Notes under the pieces: model-generated
Databases searched by the model: none
Told to the model about the DNA's origin: nothing
The model's input: only the letters and a program-made list of their open reading frames with translations
Source of the DNA: Apus apus
Taxonomy: Eukaryota > Chordata > Aves > Apodiformes > Apodidae
Assembly (NCBI RefSeq): GCF_020740795.1
Contig: NC_067301.1
Coordinates: forward strand, 5,952,001 to 6,016,000
Direction: 5' to 3'
Length of the DNA stretch: 64,000 nucleotides
Part shown: piece by piece, positions 13,193 to 26,052 of the stretch
Layout: each line of letters opens with the position of its first letter
Position numbering within the stretch: the first letter of the stretch is position 1
Position numbers and translations under genes: made by a program

Positions 13193-14377
13193 ATGTCGGA
13201 GGGGCCGCCCTACGGCGAGGGGCAGCTGGCGGGGGACGCGGCCGTGGGGCAACTGCCCTTCCCCGTGCGGCTCCGCGGCCCCGACGGGCTCCTGGCCGGG
13301 GGGCAGGGCAAGCGGCCCCCCAAGCTGGGGCAGATCGGGCGCAGCAAGAGAGGTGGGTCCCGGCGGGGAGACGGGGGAGGGGGGGGCAGCGGGATCTTCC
13401 CTAGGGAAGAGGGAAGCGGGATATAAAGGGAACGGGAGCGGCCCCCCCGGGGGATGGGGAGGGAGGATGCGGGAGCGCCCCGGCGGACAGGGCGCCGGGC
13501 AGGGGGGCTTCCCTGCCTGTCGTGTCCCAGAGGGGTCTTCCCGGGATACGGGGCAGTGGGAAAAACATCCCCGGGGGCAGGGTAGGGTGAGCCGGGCATC
13601 CCTAAGGAATGTCGGGGCACCTTATCCCGCAGACGGGGCGGCCGGGAAACGTGCTCAGGGACGGGGCGCGGTGCAGCGGGCTCCCCGCGGGATGTCGGGC
13701 ATCACATCCCAGGGACCTTCCTCGGGGATGAAGGACGCCCGGTACCTTCCCGGAGTGTAGGGACCGTCCTCGGGGACAGGACACGGTGCGCCAGGCTTCT
13801 TGTGGGATGTCTGGCAACGTATCCCAGGGACCTTCCCAAGGGAGAGGACACCGGGGACCTTCCCAGGAGGCAGGGAGCATCCCCAGGGACAGGGCACTGT
13901 GCACCGGGATCCCTGTGGGATATCGGGCATCGCACCCCAGAGAGACCTTCCCTTGGGTGTTGGGCTGCAGGGACCTTCCCTGGGGACATCGTGCTCCCGG
14001 GGACCTCCCCAAGGGTAGAGAGGTGAAGGGACCTTCCTTGGGGACACGGCACCAGGATCCAGGCAATTTGCCAGGGTGTCAGCACCCTCCCCCGGGACAG
14101 GGCACGGAGCACCTGGTATCCCACGGGATGTAGCCAGGATGAGCAGGTTCCCCCTGGGGCATCACACCAGCTGCACCAGGGATGCAGGACTCCCCTCCCC
14201 ACACACCCCTAAAGTCACCACAGAGTGCCCAGCACCCTGGGGTGACCTTGGCCGAGGGGAGCCCAGCAAGCAGCCTGCTCCTCACGGTTCTTTTTCTGCT
14301 TTCCAGTGGTGATTGAAGATGATAGGATTGATGACGTGCTGCAGAATCTCACAGAAAAGGCCCCTCCCGATGTTTAA
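13193..14377 (+). CDS. CAMK2N1: CaMKII inhibitor 1, complete, two exons
   Basis: CAMK2N1 binds the catalytic domain of active CaMKII and blocks it. Exon 1 is 13193-13352 (53 codons plus one base, donor GTGGGT) and exon 2 is 14307-14377 (acceptor TTTCCAG), giving 76 aa against 78 in human. The inhibitory core is intact: KRPPKLGQIGRSKR at the end of exon 1 joins VVIEDDRIDDVLQNLTEKAP in exon 2. The N-terminal half keeps MSE.PYG but is otherwise Gly/Leu/Pro-rich, with LRGPDGLLAGGQG where mammals have a conserved LQDTNNFF-type segment. It is more like CAMK2N1 than CAMK2N2 (GRSKR rather than GRAKR) and sits beside MUL1 as in human. Exon 1 has almost only G or C at third positions. The roughly 950-bp intron holds a minisatellite. 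Confidence 0.95.
13650..14110. repeat. about 113-bp intronic minisatellite in CAMK2N1
   Basis: A degenerate tandem array: the landmark GGGACRGGRCACGGTG recurs at about 13658, 13773, 13886 and 14094 (steps of 115, 113 and about 2 x 104 bp), each copy followed by GGGATRTCGGGCATC and CCAGGGACCTTCC. Only a few copies are present and they differ by many substitutions. Confidence 0.75.
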
Positions 14378-15112
14378 AGCCTCCCTGGGGACGCTGGGCT
14401 GAAGCTGGAGGGGCCTGGGGAAGAGGGGAAGTGGCAGGGGGGGAGGGGGGGGAGGGTCAGTTTACAAGGGTGCAAGTTATTGGCAAAAAAAACCCCAAAC
14501 AAACCCCAAACCGTTAAGAAAATAAACGCAAACCCCACGAGATCCCAGCGAGGGAGCAGCAGGAGAACCACGACCCCGGCGACGCGCGTCCTGCCCTCCC
14601 GAGAGGCGGGTGGGAAAGGAGGGCAGGCAGCCAGGCCAGCCCCGGCTCAGCAACAAATACAACCAGACGAATCCATCAGGATTGCCAAGAGAGAGAAAAA
14701 TCGTCATGGAGGGGGGGGGGAAAATCATCATCACCCACTCCAAAAAACAACCCCCCCCCTCCATCACCCCGGCGAGGGACGGACCGAGACGTCGCGGCGC
14801 TGAATTCCTGGGGTGGATGGAACTTGTGCCACGCTAGAAAGGGGGGGGGTAAGAGGGATTGGGGGCAGGGAAAAAGAAGACCCCCCCCCCGGGTCTCCCC
14901 AACCAGGGCCATTCCCAGCGGGCACCTTGTTTACATTTACCTTGCAAAAATGAACCTGTGCACTTGGATGTCCCACGCGATCCCCCTTCCTTCTGATTCG
15001 TTTTTTTTTAACGTGGGTGTCTTTGGGTGTTGGGAAAGGATATAAAATAATAATATATATCTATATATTTCAATTTTAGTCGTGTTTTAAGGTTCTCCGG
15101 GGTGGGGGGGGG

Positions 15113-15161
<49 letters not shown>

Positions 15162-15822
15162 GGGGGAAGAAAACAACCCGCAATTTTTATAAAGGAAGGG
15201 CCTAGAGGAAGAATTGCTGGTTTATTTTTTAAAGCTTGTACTTGGCTGCTGTGAGCAAAGGGACAGATTTTCTATGTGTGGGGAGGGTGGGGATGCTTGG
15301 CTTTTCTAACTACCATGCAGTCTGTAGTGTGAGTGTTCTTGTTTGGGGTTTGGTTTTTTTTTTTCCTTTTTATCTTATATTGTGGCAGTTTCCTCTCTTG
15401 AATAGACTGTATTAAATATATATATATATAATGATCTAATGTAATCACACGAGTGCCAAACACTTGGAGATGCCGGAGGGCAGCGAATTCCCTCCCCGAG
15501 TCAAGCAACACTTGGGGTTTTCTGCTCTTTCGAGGGGCCCGGTTGATCTCTCGTGGGGTCTTTGACTTCTCTTTTCTAATCTTTCTTTTTAACTCTTTTT
15601 TTTCCCCCTTTTTTTGCATGACGTGAGGGGAAAAAAACCCCCCCACAAACCCCACAAACCAGGCACCTTCGTGCGCGAGGGCTCCGGGTTCCGCGTGCGA
15701 CTCCGACTGGCGGAGGTGGCGTTTGGTGGTTTGGTTTGGTTTTCTTCCCTCCTTTTCTTAAATATCGTGTGTGTTGCACTTTTCTCCACTACACAGGGCT
15801 ACTTCTGCGATGTCCAAATAAA
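14378..15822 (+). other. CAMK2N1 3' UTR with AATAAA at 15817-15822
   Basis: The stop is followed by about 1.4 kb of mostly non-repetitive sequence with AT-rich parts, ending at a canonical AATAAA (15817-15822); an earlier AATAAA at 14521-14526 could give a short form. The length fits known CAMK2N1 transcripts. The interval includes a TA repeat at 15417-15431 and the poly-G tract listed separately. Confidence 0.6.
15104..15166 (+). repeat. poly-G tract in CAMK2N1 3' UTR
   Basis: 63 bases that are all G except A at 15115 and 15161, including a pure run of 45 Gs at 15116-15160. On the transcribed strand it would form G-quadruplex structures. Its true length cannot be trusted in an assembly. Confidence 0.9.
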
Positions 15823-18800
15823 AAGGAAAATGAAACAAAAATGGGAAAAAAGAAATCATGCTATCTATAACAATGATTGCAGGTCTGCTGTGTTCTCCCC
15901 CGCGCGCTCGAGCATCCTTCTCTGTCCACCTCAATAACACCAAAACCACCCCAGGAAAACCTCACCACTCCCCAGCACAGATCCCCCATGACCAGGGTCA
16001 TGCTGCGTCCTGAATAATTCATGTTAATTAATATTTATTACGGGATAATTTATTTTTTTTTAAATTTATTTTGATGGGAAAACGTCTCCGGGGCTTCGGT
16101 TTCATGGAGAAGTTCAGTGCCAAAGTGGTTGCTGGGGGTGGGGAACCCAAAAGGTGTTTGTCCCTTCCCTGCTTGGAAAAGCCTGTGGAAAAGTGGGGTT
16201 TTCATCCCCACCAAAATCCAACTCCCAGGAGCTGGGTGAATAGGAGCAGTGTAGGGGAATGAAAAGATAATCACACCAGGGGAAACGGGTCCTGGGGTTT
16301 GGGGGTTTCTTGCAAAAAGAATCAAAAAGAAGAAGATACTGGAGAAAAAGCAGCACCCTGCCCAGCAGGGCTGGGGTGGTTTGTGCCATGATGGTCTGAG
16401 GAGGCTAAGTAATCAATTTGGGGTGGGACAGGGTGTTGCCCAACAGCCCCATTTTCAGGGTGCCCAGAACTTCCCCTCCCCAGCACCTTGGTTGTTTGTT
16501 TCTCTGGTTTTAACCCACCCAGCCTCTCTGGGGTGCAAGGTGGGGTGGGGAGACGGGCTAAAGTTCTCCCTGTGAAAAATAATCCCTAGTTATTTTCATT
16601 TTTTCCCCAGTGGGTTCAGCTCCACAGCCACGGGCTCAGTGGATGCCCTTTTGCTCTAGGATTTTCTGTTCTGGGTGACCCCACAAACCTGCAAAGCACA
16701 AGATTGGGCCCACGGGAGGGTGGGTTTCCTCCACCTCACCCCCAATCTCATGGGTTTTGCTCCAACCGGTACCCAGGGTTCTGGGAAGAGCAGATGCAGC
16801 CCATGGATGGGCAGAGCATCCCTCACGGGGCTGCTCACAAGACACATCCCCACGGGCTGGATGTGGCCACCTGGTTACATGAATTAAGTTGACCAAAAAG
16901 CCCCTGTTTCACCTGAAAACCTGACCTATGGGTCTGCCAGACCCATTCCCCCCCTTTCACCCATACAGCAACAACAACAAAACCCCAAGCACCCCTAAAA
17001 CCCAGATGGCTCCAGGCCGGGTCCACACACACATCCCTCCAAAAACCCCCCTGGATGCCCAGAAAAAAAATCCAGGGATGAACCAGAGAACTGCTTGAAG
17101 CCCGTGAAGAAAGGGAAGCTGAAAGGAGAGGAGATTCTGCTGAATTAGAAACCACTCTTTTCGATGCATCTTTCATGCACAGCCCATCAATTATGGAGCA
17201 GGAGAACCCGGCGCGGCGGCTCCCGGGGAGGATGCAGGGATGGGGAGGGATGTAAAGGGGGGGGGGAAAGAAGTTGTGGGATGGATGGTGGGGAAAAGAT
17301 GTCCCCAAGACGGGGAACCCCCGGCAGGGTTTTGGAGATGATATTCTGAAGGAGGATTTAAGGATTAAAGCGGCCGCCGGGCAGGAGTTTATTGCATCTA
17401 TTATTGAACAGATGGCCCCGCGCAGGCGGGCGGTGCCCGTGGTCTCCCCCGGTGACCTTGACCGGGAGATACCGGGGTTGGGCAGGGATCCTGGTACCAT
17501 CACCCGGCTCTGGTGACAGGGAGCGAAGGGTAAAACTCATCCCCTGGGAGCCAGCACCGGTGCCAGAGACCGAAAGGAAAAGAAAAAGCATCCCCTGGGA
17601 TCCGGCACCCAACAGCTCCAGCGCCAAATCCCCATGGAAACCGCATAAAAAAACCTTTCCCCCCCCCCACACCCACCCCTGGCTGATTGTTTTGGCAGCG
17701 GTGGGAGAAGCAGGAGTGGGGAAAAGGGGAGGGGAAGGAAGGAAAAGAGCAATTCGCAGGAATAATTGCCCCAAGGGAACTCGAAGCGGCGGGATGCCCG
17801 AGGCGCAGAGGTCCCGGTGGCACCCGAAGCCCTTGCAAAATCCCACATCCCCTTTTCCCAAGGATTTTTGGCAAGGTGGGAAGGCGTTCCAGCAGTTTTC
17901 TCCCCCCCTCCCCCCCCCCAGCCAAACCAGCCCCTTCCACCCCAGGAGCTGGGGAAGAACGTTCGTGTCCATCTCTAAAGCCCCTCACTTGGTGCAGGCT
18001 TTAAAAAACCCAACTGTGGCACCAGCCCCTTTGCACCCCCCCAAAAACCCCCCCCCCCCCCAAAGATGACACTAGACCCGGGACAGCAAACACCAGGTTT
18101 GGGGGCTGCATAACTGCTACATTTCCAGAGCAATTTGCAATAACCCACCTAAAAACCACCCCCCAAAAAAAAAATCAAGGGCAGAGGAGCTGGGAGCAAA
18201 GCAAAGCAGAACCCCAAAAAGCTCATCCTTTCCCCCCCCCCCCCAAAAAAAAAAGGACACCCATGTAGCAACTGCCCAAAATAAATATCCGATTTTAATA
18301 TTTATTTTTTTCCCTTCCCACCAAAACTAGGGCACAGGAAACTAGGCCAGTTCTCCCCTGCAAAGTGATTTATTTATCATTGGGGGGGGGGGGGGGAAGC
18401 AAGGAGGGACAACATGGGACAGGGAGGGGGGGGGCTGCAGGGCAGGGGTGCTCCATCCCCCCCCAAACCACTGCAGTTTTGGGGAAGAAAAATGAGAAAA
18501 TGGGGTCAGTTGGGTTCCCCCCCCCCTCTTTTCTGGTTAAAAGAAGCCAAATGGCTCAGAAAGGGGCAGTTTTAGTGCCCTTGGTGGGGGGGGGGGGAGA
18601 CACAAAACTGCTCATTTGAACAGGATCAAAACCTGGCAGAGAGCAACTGCTGTTTTCAACCATGTGGGGCTGGTGTTGTAGGTTGCAGCAGCAAACAGGC
18701 TTGAGGGGAAACGGATGGAAACGGGAAGGAAAAGTCACCCAGCAGAAAAACTCCCCGTTTCCCCCTCCTTGTTTTAACACAGGGATGAGGAAAATCCAGC

Positions 18801-20660
18801 AGTTGCCTGAGATCCTGGGCAATGGGGCTGGCTTGGGGGGGGATGTGGGGTGCACATCCTCCTGCTGGGTGCTCCCCCATTAAACCTGGCTGTGGGGGTT
18901 GATTTTTGGGGTGGTTTTATCCTCCTTTATTTCCCTACATGCGTTTTACTTGGGGGGGGGGAAGGGGAAGGGTTTCTCGTGGCCCAAGCTGTTGCCTGGT
19001 TGGGGGGGATTTTTTGGGGAGATGAGGGTCCCCAAGTCCCTAGGCTCTTTGTCCCACAGCCACTAGGGGCCACCGAGGCTCTGTGATCCCACCTGATTTG
19101 TTTGCTTGGGACATTTGGACACGAAAGGGAAAACTGGGGGGGGGGGGGAGGGAAGAACAACATCCTGCACGGAGGCAGCAAAATGGAAGGTGAAGGGCTC
19201 ATTCCCAAGCTCCATGTATTATTCCCAGGGCATCCCTGTCCCAGCATGACATGGAAAACACTTCCCTCACCCCAGTCTGGTTAAGCCACACATGCCCAGG
19301 CCCATGGTGAGCTCTAGCAGGTTTTTGGGGCATTCCCCCCCCCCACCCCCAAGCTAAACATCTGCAGAGGATGGGAAAACACTGCCCCACGTGTGGCTTT
19401 CCCAGTGCTGGGAGGAGCTGGGCCCACCAGGAATTTTTTCTTTGGAGGAGTCAAGCAGCCATTTCCCAGCTTGGGAGCATCCTAAAAAATACACCCCCAC
19501 CTAAACCAACCCCAAATCCTTCCTGCAGCCTGAGGGCAGAGCTGCCTGCCTCCCCAGACTGCTGCTTTTCCTTGGTTTTGTGGTTTTTCTGCCTGGGATT
19601 TAAATTCCCAGGCCATTCTAAACAGCTGCTCCCCCTAATGAGGACTAAGCCAAACATCAGACATCTTAATTGATCCATTGCTCAAGGTGTCAAACTGTTA
19701 CAACAACGAGTGGGAGACACCTCAGCAAAAAAAAATACAACCACAGGAGAAGTTTGACTTGGAGCTAAATGCAGGAGCAGATGCTCAAATCAAAACCCAA
19801 GCTCAAGCAGAGCACCAGGCTCTGCAACTCTGCCAATGCTTTCCCAGTTCAATATTTAAGGCTCAATAGAATGTTTAAGGGGGATTGATTTTATCTGGGG
19901 GGGTAGGGATCTCTGCACAGCCTCCCAATTGTGCAACCAGAAGGGTTTTTACACCCTGAGCAAGGATCACTGCTGGGTAACTGTCCCAGTTCCCAGCCTC
20001 TTGGCCTCAGCAAGAAGAATTCCTGCTGGAGATTTTCCACACCAGTTTGTCCCCTGGGTTGACACACCAGGTGAAGGGAAGGCTGGAGGGGAGTTGCCCA
20101 GCACTGTGAGCAGGATCAGGCCCTCAGCATCCTCAACCTGTTTCCATAGCAACGGGTCCAGCCAGAAATTGGCCACGGGTGCAGAGACCTGGAAAGGGCT
20201 TGGAAAACCCAGCCCAGGAGCACGGGAATCACTTCCCATCCCGGGGCAGCAGGAGCAGGTGTGGGGGGGGGGGGGCTGAGGCTGCTAACCCCCCATCACA
20301 GCCCCATCAAGGGGGGGTTTGGGGGTGTCCCCCCATCCCATCCAACCCCTCTCAGCACAGATCCCCACCAGCCCACTGGAGCTGGGTCAGCCTTCCTCTG
20401 GAATTCCCAGGCTGGCTGGGAAGTCCCGGAGCTCTTCTACAGCCCTTCCCAGGTCCAGGCAGAAACAAACAGCCGCAGGATGCTAAAGGATTCATCCCAC
20501 AGCCCTGCAAACACATCCCGGGATGGTGCGGGCAGGATGGAGAGGCTGGGAAGGTGCAGGGATGTTCCTGATGTCTGGAATCCTCTGGGCACTGCTGCCC
20601 TCCCCCCCCCCCCCGCGACAGTCACACGAGGCACCAGCACCTGCACAGCCCATCCAGAGC
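15823..20660. other. intergenic region CAMK2N1-VWA5B1, left part
   Basis: 4.8 kb without recognised exons or CR1 tails. It has an AT-rich patch at 16020-16070 and many C or G homopolymers (for example 18230-18255, 18379-18397). Conserved non-coding elements may exist but cannot be seen in one sequence. Confidence 0.4.
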
Positions 20661-20666
20661 TGTCCC

Positions 20667-21170
20667 ACATACCAGCCTGGTTTGGGTTGGAAGGGACCTT
20701 CAAGATCATCCAGCCCCAACCCCCCACATGGGCAGGGACACCTCCCACCAGCCCAGGCTGCTCCAAGCCCCATCCAACCTGCCCTTCAACACTGCCAGGG
20801 ATGGGGCAGCCACAGCTTCCCTGGGCAACCTGGGCCAGGCTCTCACCACCCTCACAGCCAAGAATTTCCTCCTCATGTCCAACCTCAATCTCCTTCTTCC
20901 AGTTTTCATCCATCTCCCTCATCCCATCCCTCTCTGCCCTTGTCCCAAGCCCCTCCCCAGCTTTCCTGGAGCCCCTTCAGGCACTGGAAGCTGCTCTAAG
21001 GTCTCCCTGGAGCCTTCTCTTCTCCAGGCTGAGCACCCCAACTCTCCCAGCCTGGCTCCAGAGCAGAGCTGCTCCAGCCCTCCCATCATCTCTGTGGCCT
21101 CCTCTGGCCTCTCTCCACGAGCTCTGTGTCCTGTTTGTGTTGGGGACCCCAGAACTGGATCCCGGGGGGG
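20667..21170 (-). mobile_element. CR1 3' fragment, minus strand
   Basis: Begins with the reverse complement of the CR1 tail (CCTGGTTTGGGTTGGAAGGG) and runs through the 3' UTR into the end of the RT region (CTCTCCACGAGCTCTGTGTC). About 500 bp remain. Confidence 0.9.
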
Positions 21171-24100
21171 GGCTGTGCCCCCCTCAAATCACCACACTGG
21201 GGCCAACACGTGGGTTTGCCCCAACACTTTCCCCACCCTGCACACCCACATACACTTCTCGAGACTTGTGCACAGAAAGGGTTAAAAACCACCACCAAAA
21301 AAGCCCCTCATTTAACAAGCAAGGAGGGAAGGGAAGCTCACACATCTCTCACTTAGCTCTGGCAACATCTGCAATATCCTATCAGTGTGTTGGGGAGATT
21401 TAATGATTTTAATAACTCAAGAAACCTCCCGAGAAGCTGCACAGGGAGGGGACAAACTCACAGGGCTCAGACACGCACCCCAACCTGGTGCAGCCCAACC
21501 TGGCTAAGGTGACTTCACGGGTGGCACCAAAAAAACAAGAGAGAAAACCCACAAGAGGCCATTGCAAGGAGGGGCCAGATTCTCCTGATTGAAACACAAA
21601 CCTCCCCCCCTCAATCAACATCCCTAGAGCCAAAAAAAACCCCCCACTTACCAGTGACATCTGGGGAGTGGGGGACAAATTCTCATCCTCTTTCCTTGCA
21701 CAGGTTGGGGACTGGTACCACAGGGACAGCAGCCACCCCAAAAGCAGGGTCCTGGGACAGGGACAACTGCACCTCACTGGGAAGGTCAGGTTTTCCCCCT
21801 CTCCCCCAACCTCACTCCCTTTTATTGCCTTCAGGAGAAATGAATCCCCCAAAAAAAAACACCTCAGCACAGCTGTGAGCAGAGGGGGGAGGGAAAAAAA
21901 ACCACCCTACAACCCAAAAGGACCCAAACCCCAGGTGCTTCGAGACCTCCCAGCCCCAAAGGTGAGGCTGATTACCCCTAAAAACCACCCTGATCCAGGT
22001 GATGTTGAGCCAAGTGCATGTGTGGGGCCTCCCAAACCCTCTTGTTCTCCAGCCAAGAGGCTCTGGGGGAGGCAGTGAGGGTGGTGTGAGAAGGGGGGGG
22101 GTGGCTGGCAGCTATTTCTGCTCTGTGTCAGCACCCACTGACAGCAGTTTGCTGCTGCCATGGCAAGGCTACAGGCATATTTTTATCCAGGAAATCCACG
22201 TGTGCAGATCTTGAGGTGGGTTTTGACATCCTGGGCAGGAGGAGAAGGCAGGGAGCTGGCTGATTTGGGGTGCAAAGCTTCAACCTTGAAGGGACAAAAG
22301 GAGCTACTGGGGTTCCAGCAACACCCACCCCGTGGGGTCTGCGTTGAGGGGCTCCCAGGATTTCTTCTTGGAAAGGGGAAAAACTCCCTTCTCCTTCCTC
22401 ATGCGTGGGGTCACTCATTTTCCCCCTTCATTTCTAGGACTTGGAGGTAAAGCCAAGCAAATGCAACTGATTGTGTAACATTTTGCTCAAAAAGCTTCTT
22501 AAAACAGCCACATATTGGATCTCCTTGCCCCTCGCTGCTGATTCCTGGAGTATTTATGTATAAATAGAAGCTGTCTTCCCCCTAATCTGCTTCTTTCTCC
22601 TAATTAACTCGGGGCTGCTCTTCTTGGGCTGCTCAGCCCTTGAGTTTTGGGGGTGAATCCAAACCTGCCACATTTCCTGGGGTGGCTGAAATGGCTTCAC
22701 CCCTTTCTTGTTGCGACCATTTCACTCCAGCACCTGGAGGCTTAGGAAGGAAAAAAAACCCCAACACCACAACCAACAAACCCCGTGTCCAAACCTGAAG
22801 TGCTCCACAGCAGCCTGAACCTCCTCCCCATCCACCCAACCCCATGCTCAGGGGGGGAAGCACTGGAGCCCAGTTTCTCCCTCACACCTTCCTCCCTCCT
22901 CGCAAACCTTTCCCCTCATTGAGGGAACGTCTCCATCCCTTCATTATTTGCATCATTATTACTCATCTCCCCCCCCCCCCCAAATTTCATCCCGTCAATC
23001 ACTTTAATAGCTGTTTACAACCTATCATCAAAGCTTGCATAACACCCACGTGGCTTTGCTCAGATGACACCCCAAATCTGCCCCTCGGCTCCTATTTCAG
23101 GACCCCCCCAAAACCCACAGCACCAACAGGCCCTGATCCCCCAGGGATGGGGAAAAACACCGGGAAAAACACCCCCCCCTCAGCAAAATAAGTTGGTGGG
23201 GAACATAAGATGACCCCTCCTCAGCCTGGGTTTTAGGGGGCGAGAGGTGTTTTGGGGTGTTTTTTTTTGGGGGGGGAAGTGCTGCCCCCTCTCCCCAGCA
23301 TCACGGGTGGGTGTCGGGAGAGATGGGGAGCACTTGGATGGCTTTGGGGATGCTTTTTGGGGTGCAGCAAAGCCTCTGCCCCCAGCAATCCTTGGCAGCC
23401 ACGGGACACAGAGAGAGAGAGAGAGAGAGAGAGACAGAAATTCAGCCAGAAAGCTCATTTTCTGTGGGTGGGTGGGGGCAAAGGCGTGATGGGTGCTGGA
23501 GCGGCTGCCGGCGCCTTGCCAGCCCTTTTCAGCAGGCAATGGCTGGGTTGGGGGGGTTTGACACACATGACAGCTCTTTTTTAAGCTCTTCCATCCTCCC
23601 CCCTTCTCCCACAGGTTTCGTAACCCTTCAAAGCAAGGAAAAAAACTCTGGTGCTTGCTGGTTAACAAGCTCCCCCCCCACACACCCCACCGCGAGCAGG
23701 AGCTCGTGGTCCCGGTGGGAAGAGACGTTTGGAGCAAAATCTCCTCCATCCTGGCACACGTTGGAGCAAGGGGAGGGTGTGGAGGGGTCTCCGCAGGGTC
23801 CCACCATCACCATAACCCCCCTGGCACCCCCAGGAGCAGCCCCAGGGGTGCAGTTTGGCACCAGTTTGGCTGGTTCTCTCCTAACTTCCCTGGTTCTTTC
23901 CCAGCTTGGCCGATTCTCTCCCGGTTTGGCCTTTTCTCTCCCCAAAAGGCTCCCCCCCAGCACCCATCATGACACGATGGGCTGGGAAACCTCTCCCTGT
24001 GTGTAAATATTTATTTACACAGTGCAAAAGGGGCTTGTTTGTTAAGCTGAAGCTGACAACTGCATCCCAATTAATTTCTCTTCATCAGGCCCTTGCGGTC

Positions 24101-24835
24101 ACCCTGGCAACAGCATCAGAGCACCCTTGGTGAGGGCAATGACTTAACGGGGTGGAAATCCCTTGGGATGCAGAGGGGGATGCTGAGAGGGACCTTCTGG
24201 AGGTGGGGGAGACCTGCTTCACCCCTGGAGAAGACAGCAGTTCCCAGCAGCCAGCCCCAGTCTCATGAGGAGCCCAATTAGCTGAAGGACAAGCTCATAA
24301 ATCAGCTGCATGGCCAGGCAGGTTTGGGGTCCATGGTGGGTTCCTCAGCTCAGTTTGGGGTGAGGTGGTGGGGACAGCAGCCTTCTCCATCCACGTGGCT
24401 TTGCTAAGGTGGGGAAATTGGGGAAGGGGAAGAGGATTAAGAAAGGAATCACCAACCTTGGTCCTTCCCCAGCAGGTGCAAGACAAGGGGCTGGCAGAGG
24501 TGGAGGGATGAGATGGAAACTGCTGGTCCCTCTGCTCTGGTCTAGAGGGGGGAAACTGGGCCATAACTGCCTATTTTTAAATAGATATTATTTAATATGC
24601 GTATTTTTAGATGTATTTATTTAAAAAATACATAGGTCACCCAAAGCAGGAGGGCATCAGGGTGGGCCCTTCCTTGCCCAGAGGAAAAGAAGGGGTGACA
24701 TGTCTCCAGCTTTGGGCTGGACAACGTGATGGCTGCTCTGTTAATACCTCAATTAATGCCTAATTAAGGGAGGTATAGAGGGATTTTGGCCTCATTCCAA
24801 TGGCTGGAGTGGACTGCTGAAAGCCCTGGTACTAG
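21171..24835. other. intergenic region, middle part
   Basis: No exon was recognised. The stretch contains a (GA)n microsatellite at 23409-23434 and AT-rich patches at 22540-22610 and 24570-24640 whose low GC contrasts with the surroundings. Confidence 0.4.
23409..23434. repeat. (GA)n microsatellite
   Basis: Thirteen uninterrupted GA dinucleotides. Confidence 0.95.
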
Positions 24836-24837
24836 AG

Positions 24838-24935
24838 ATCAACCTGGGCTGGTGGGAGGTGTCCCTGCCCATGCAGGGGGGGGGTGGATTTAGATGATCT
24901 TGAAGGTGCCTTCCAAACCATTCATTCCACGAGAG
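24838..24935 (+). mobile_element. CR1 3' end, plus strand
   Basis: About 100 bp of the CR1 3' UTR and tail (CAACCTGGGCTGGTGGGAGG to CCAAACCATTCATTCCACGAG). Confidence 0.85.
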
Positions 24936-25957
24936 AGATGGTGCCAGGGCTTCTCTGCTTCTCAACTCTTGTCTCACGGAAGAACCAAACCAGATTGTCC
25001 CTGGCTTTTAAAACCAGCTCACAAAGCCCTGTGCAATTTGGGGTCTGCAAAACACAGCTCCCCAGGACCTGGAGGAAGCTCCTGCCCCTCCAAAACCCAA
25101 ACCATAGACTCATAGAAATTGCCTCGTGGGCTAAACTAGGAGGAGGTTTTTCTTTGGGGGGGAGGGAGGGGATTTTTTGGGACAGCCACAAGATGCTTCA
25201 CCCAGCTGGGATGTCCCCCAGGGGAAGAGGGCAGGACACAGCCCCGGGAAAAAATAAAAACCACAACAAACCCCCAAAAATCCCAAGGACTGGTGCTGGG
25301 CAGTGGAACAGGCTGTGGTTTTACTGGGACAACAACAGAGAACAGAGAACACGACAGCACCGAGGGCACCCGGGGGACAAACCTGCAGTGTCCCCAAGCA
25401 TCACCAGGCTGGGGACCCTGGGGAGGTGACACTGAGAGCAGGGATTGGCTGGATGCTCATAGTTCCCAGCACCAGATTTCCTCCCATTTCCCCCCCCTCC
25501 CAGTTACACAGACACCAGAGAAACCTGTGGGAAGCCAGCGAGGCTGCTACACGCCCAGGGAGGGAGTAGAAGGCAACAGGTTTGATGGGCTCCACGGGCA
25601 TTGCAGTGATTCCCTCTGCAGGCACTTGATCCCTGGAGCTGCTGCCAGCTGGATCTTGCTGGGAAGTCCATCCTGCAGCTGGGAAGGGAGCTCGGTGCCT
25701 CCCCAGGCAGCAGAGAGAGAATCAGGAGGCCTGGGAGCGAGGGATGGTTGTGGGAGTGGTGGTGCTGAGCATCCCCACGGCTGCCAGGGTTCCTGGTGGC
25801 AGGTTTCAGGAGACTCAGCCCCTTTGTGTCCTGGGATGGGATGTTCTGGAGCCTCTTCCAACTCCAAGCTGGCAGAGGGCAAGGAGCTGGTTGGGGCTGG
25901 AGAGGCAGGAGCAGGGGTGAGAGCAGCACCAGGGCATCTCGGAGCTCCAAGATGGGG

Positions 25958-26052
25958 ACACTGGCCCAGGTTGCCCAGGGAAGCTGTGGCTGCCCCATCC
26001 CTGGAGGTGTTGAAGGGCAGGTTGGATGGGGCTTGGAGCAACCTGGTGCCCT
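25958..26052 (+). mobile_element. short internal CR1 3' UTR fragment
   Basis: Carries the CR1 3' UTR block CCCAGGTTGCCCAGGGAAGC through GGGCTTGGAGCAACCTGG but lacks the tail. Confidence 0.8.
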
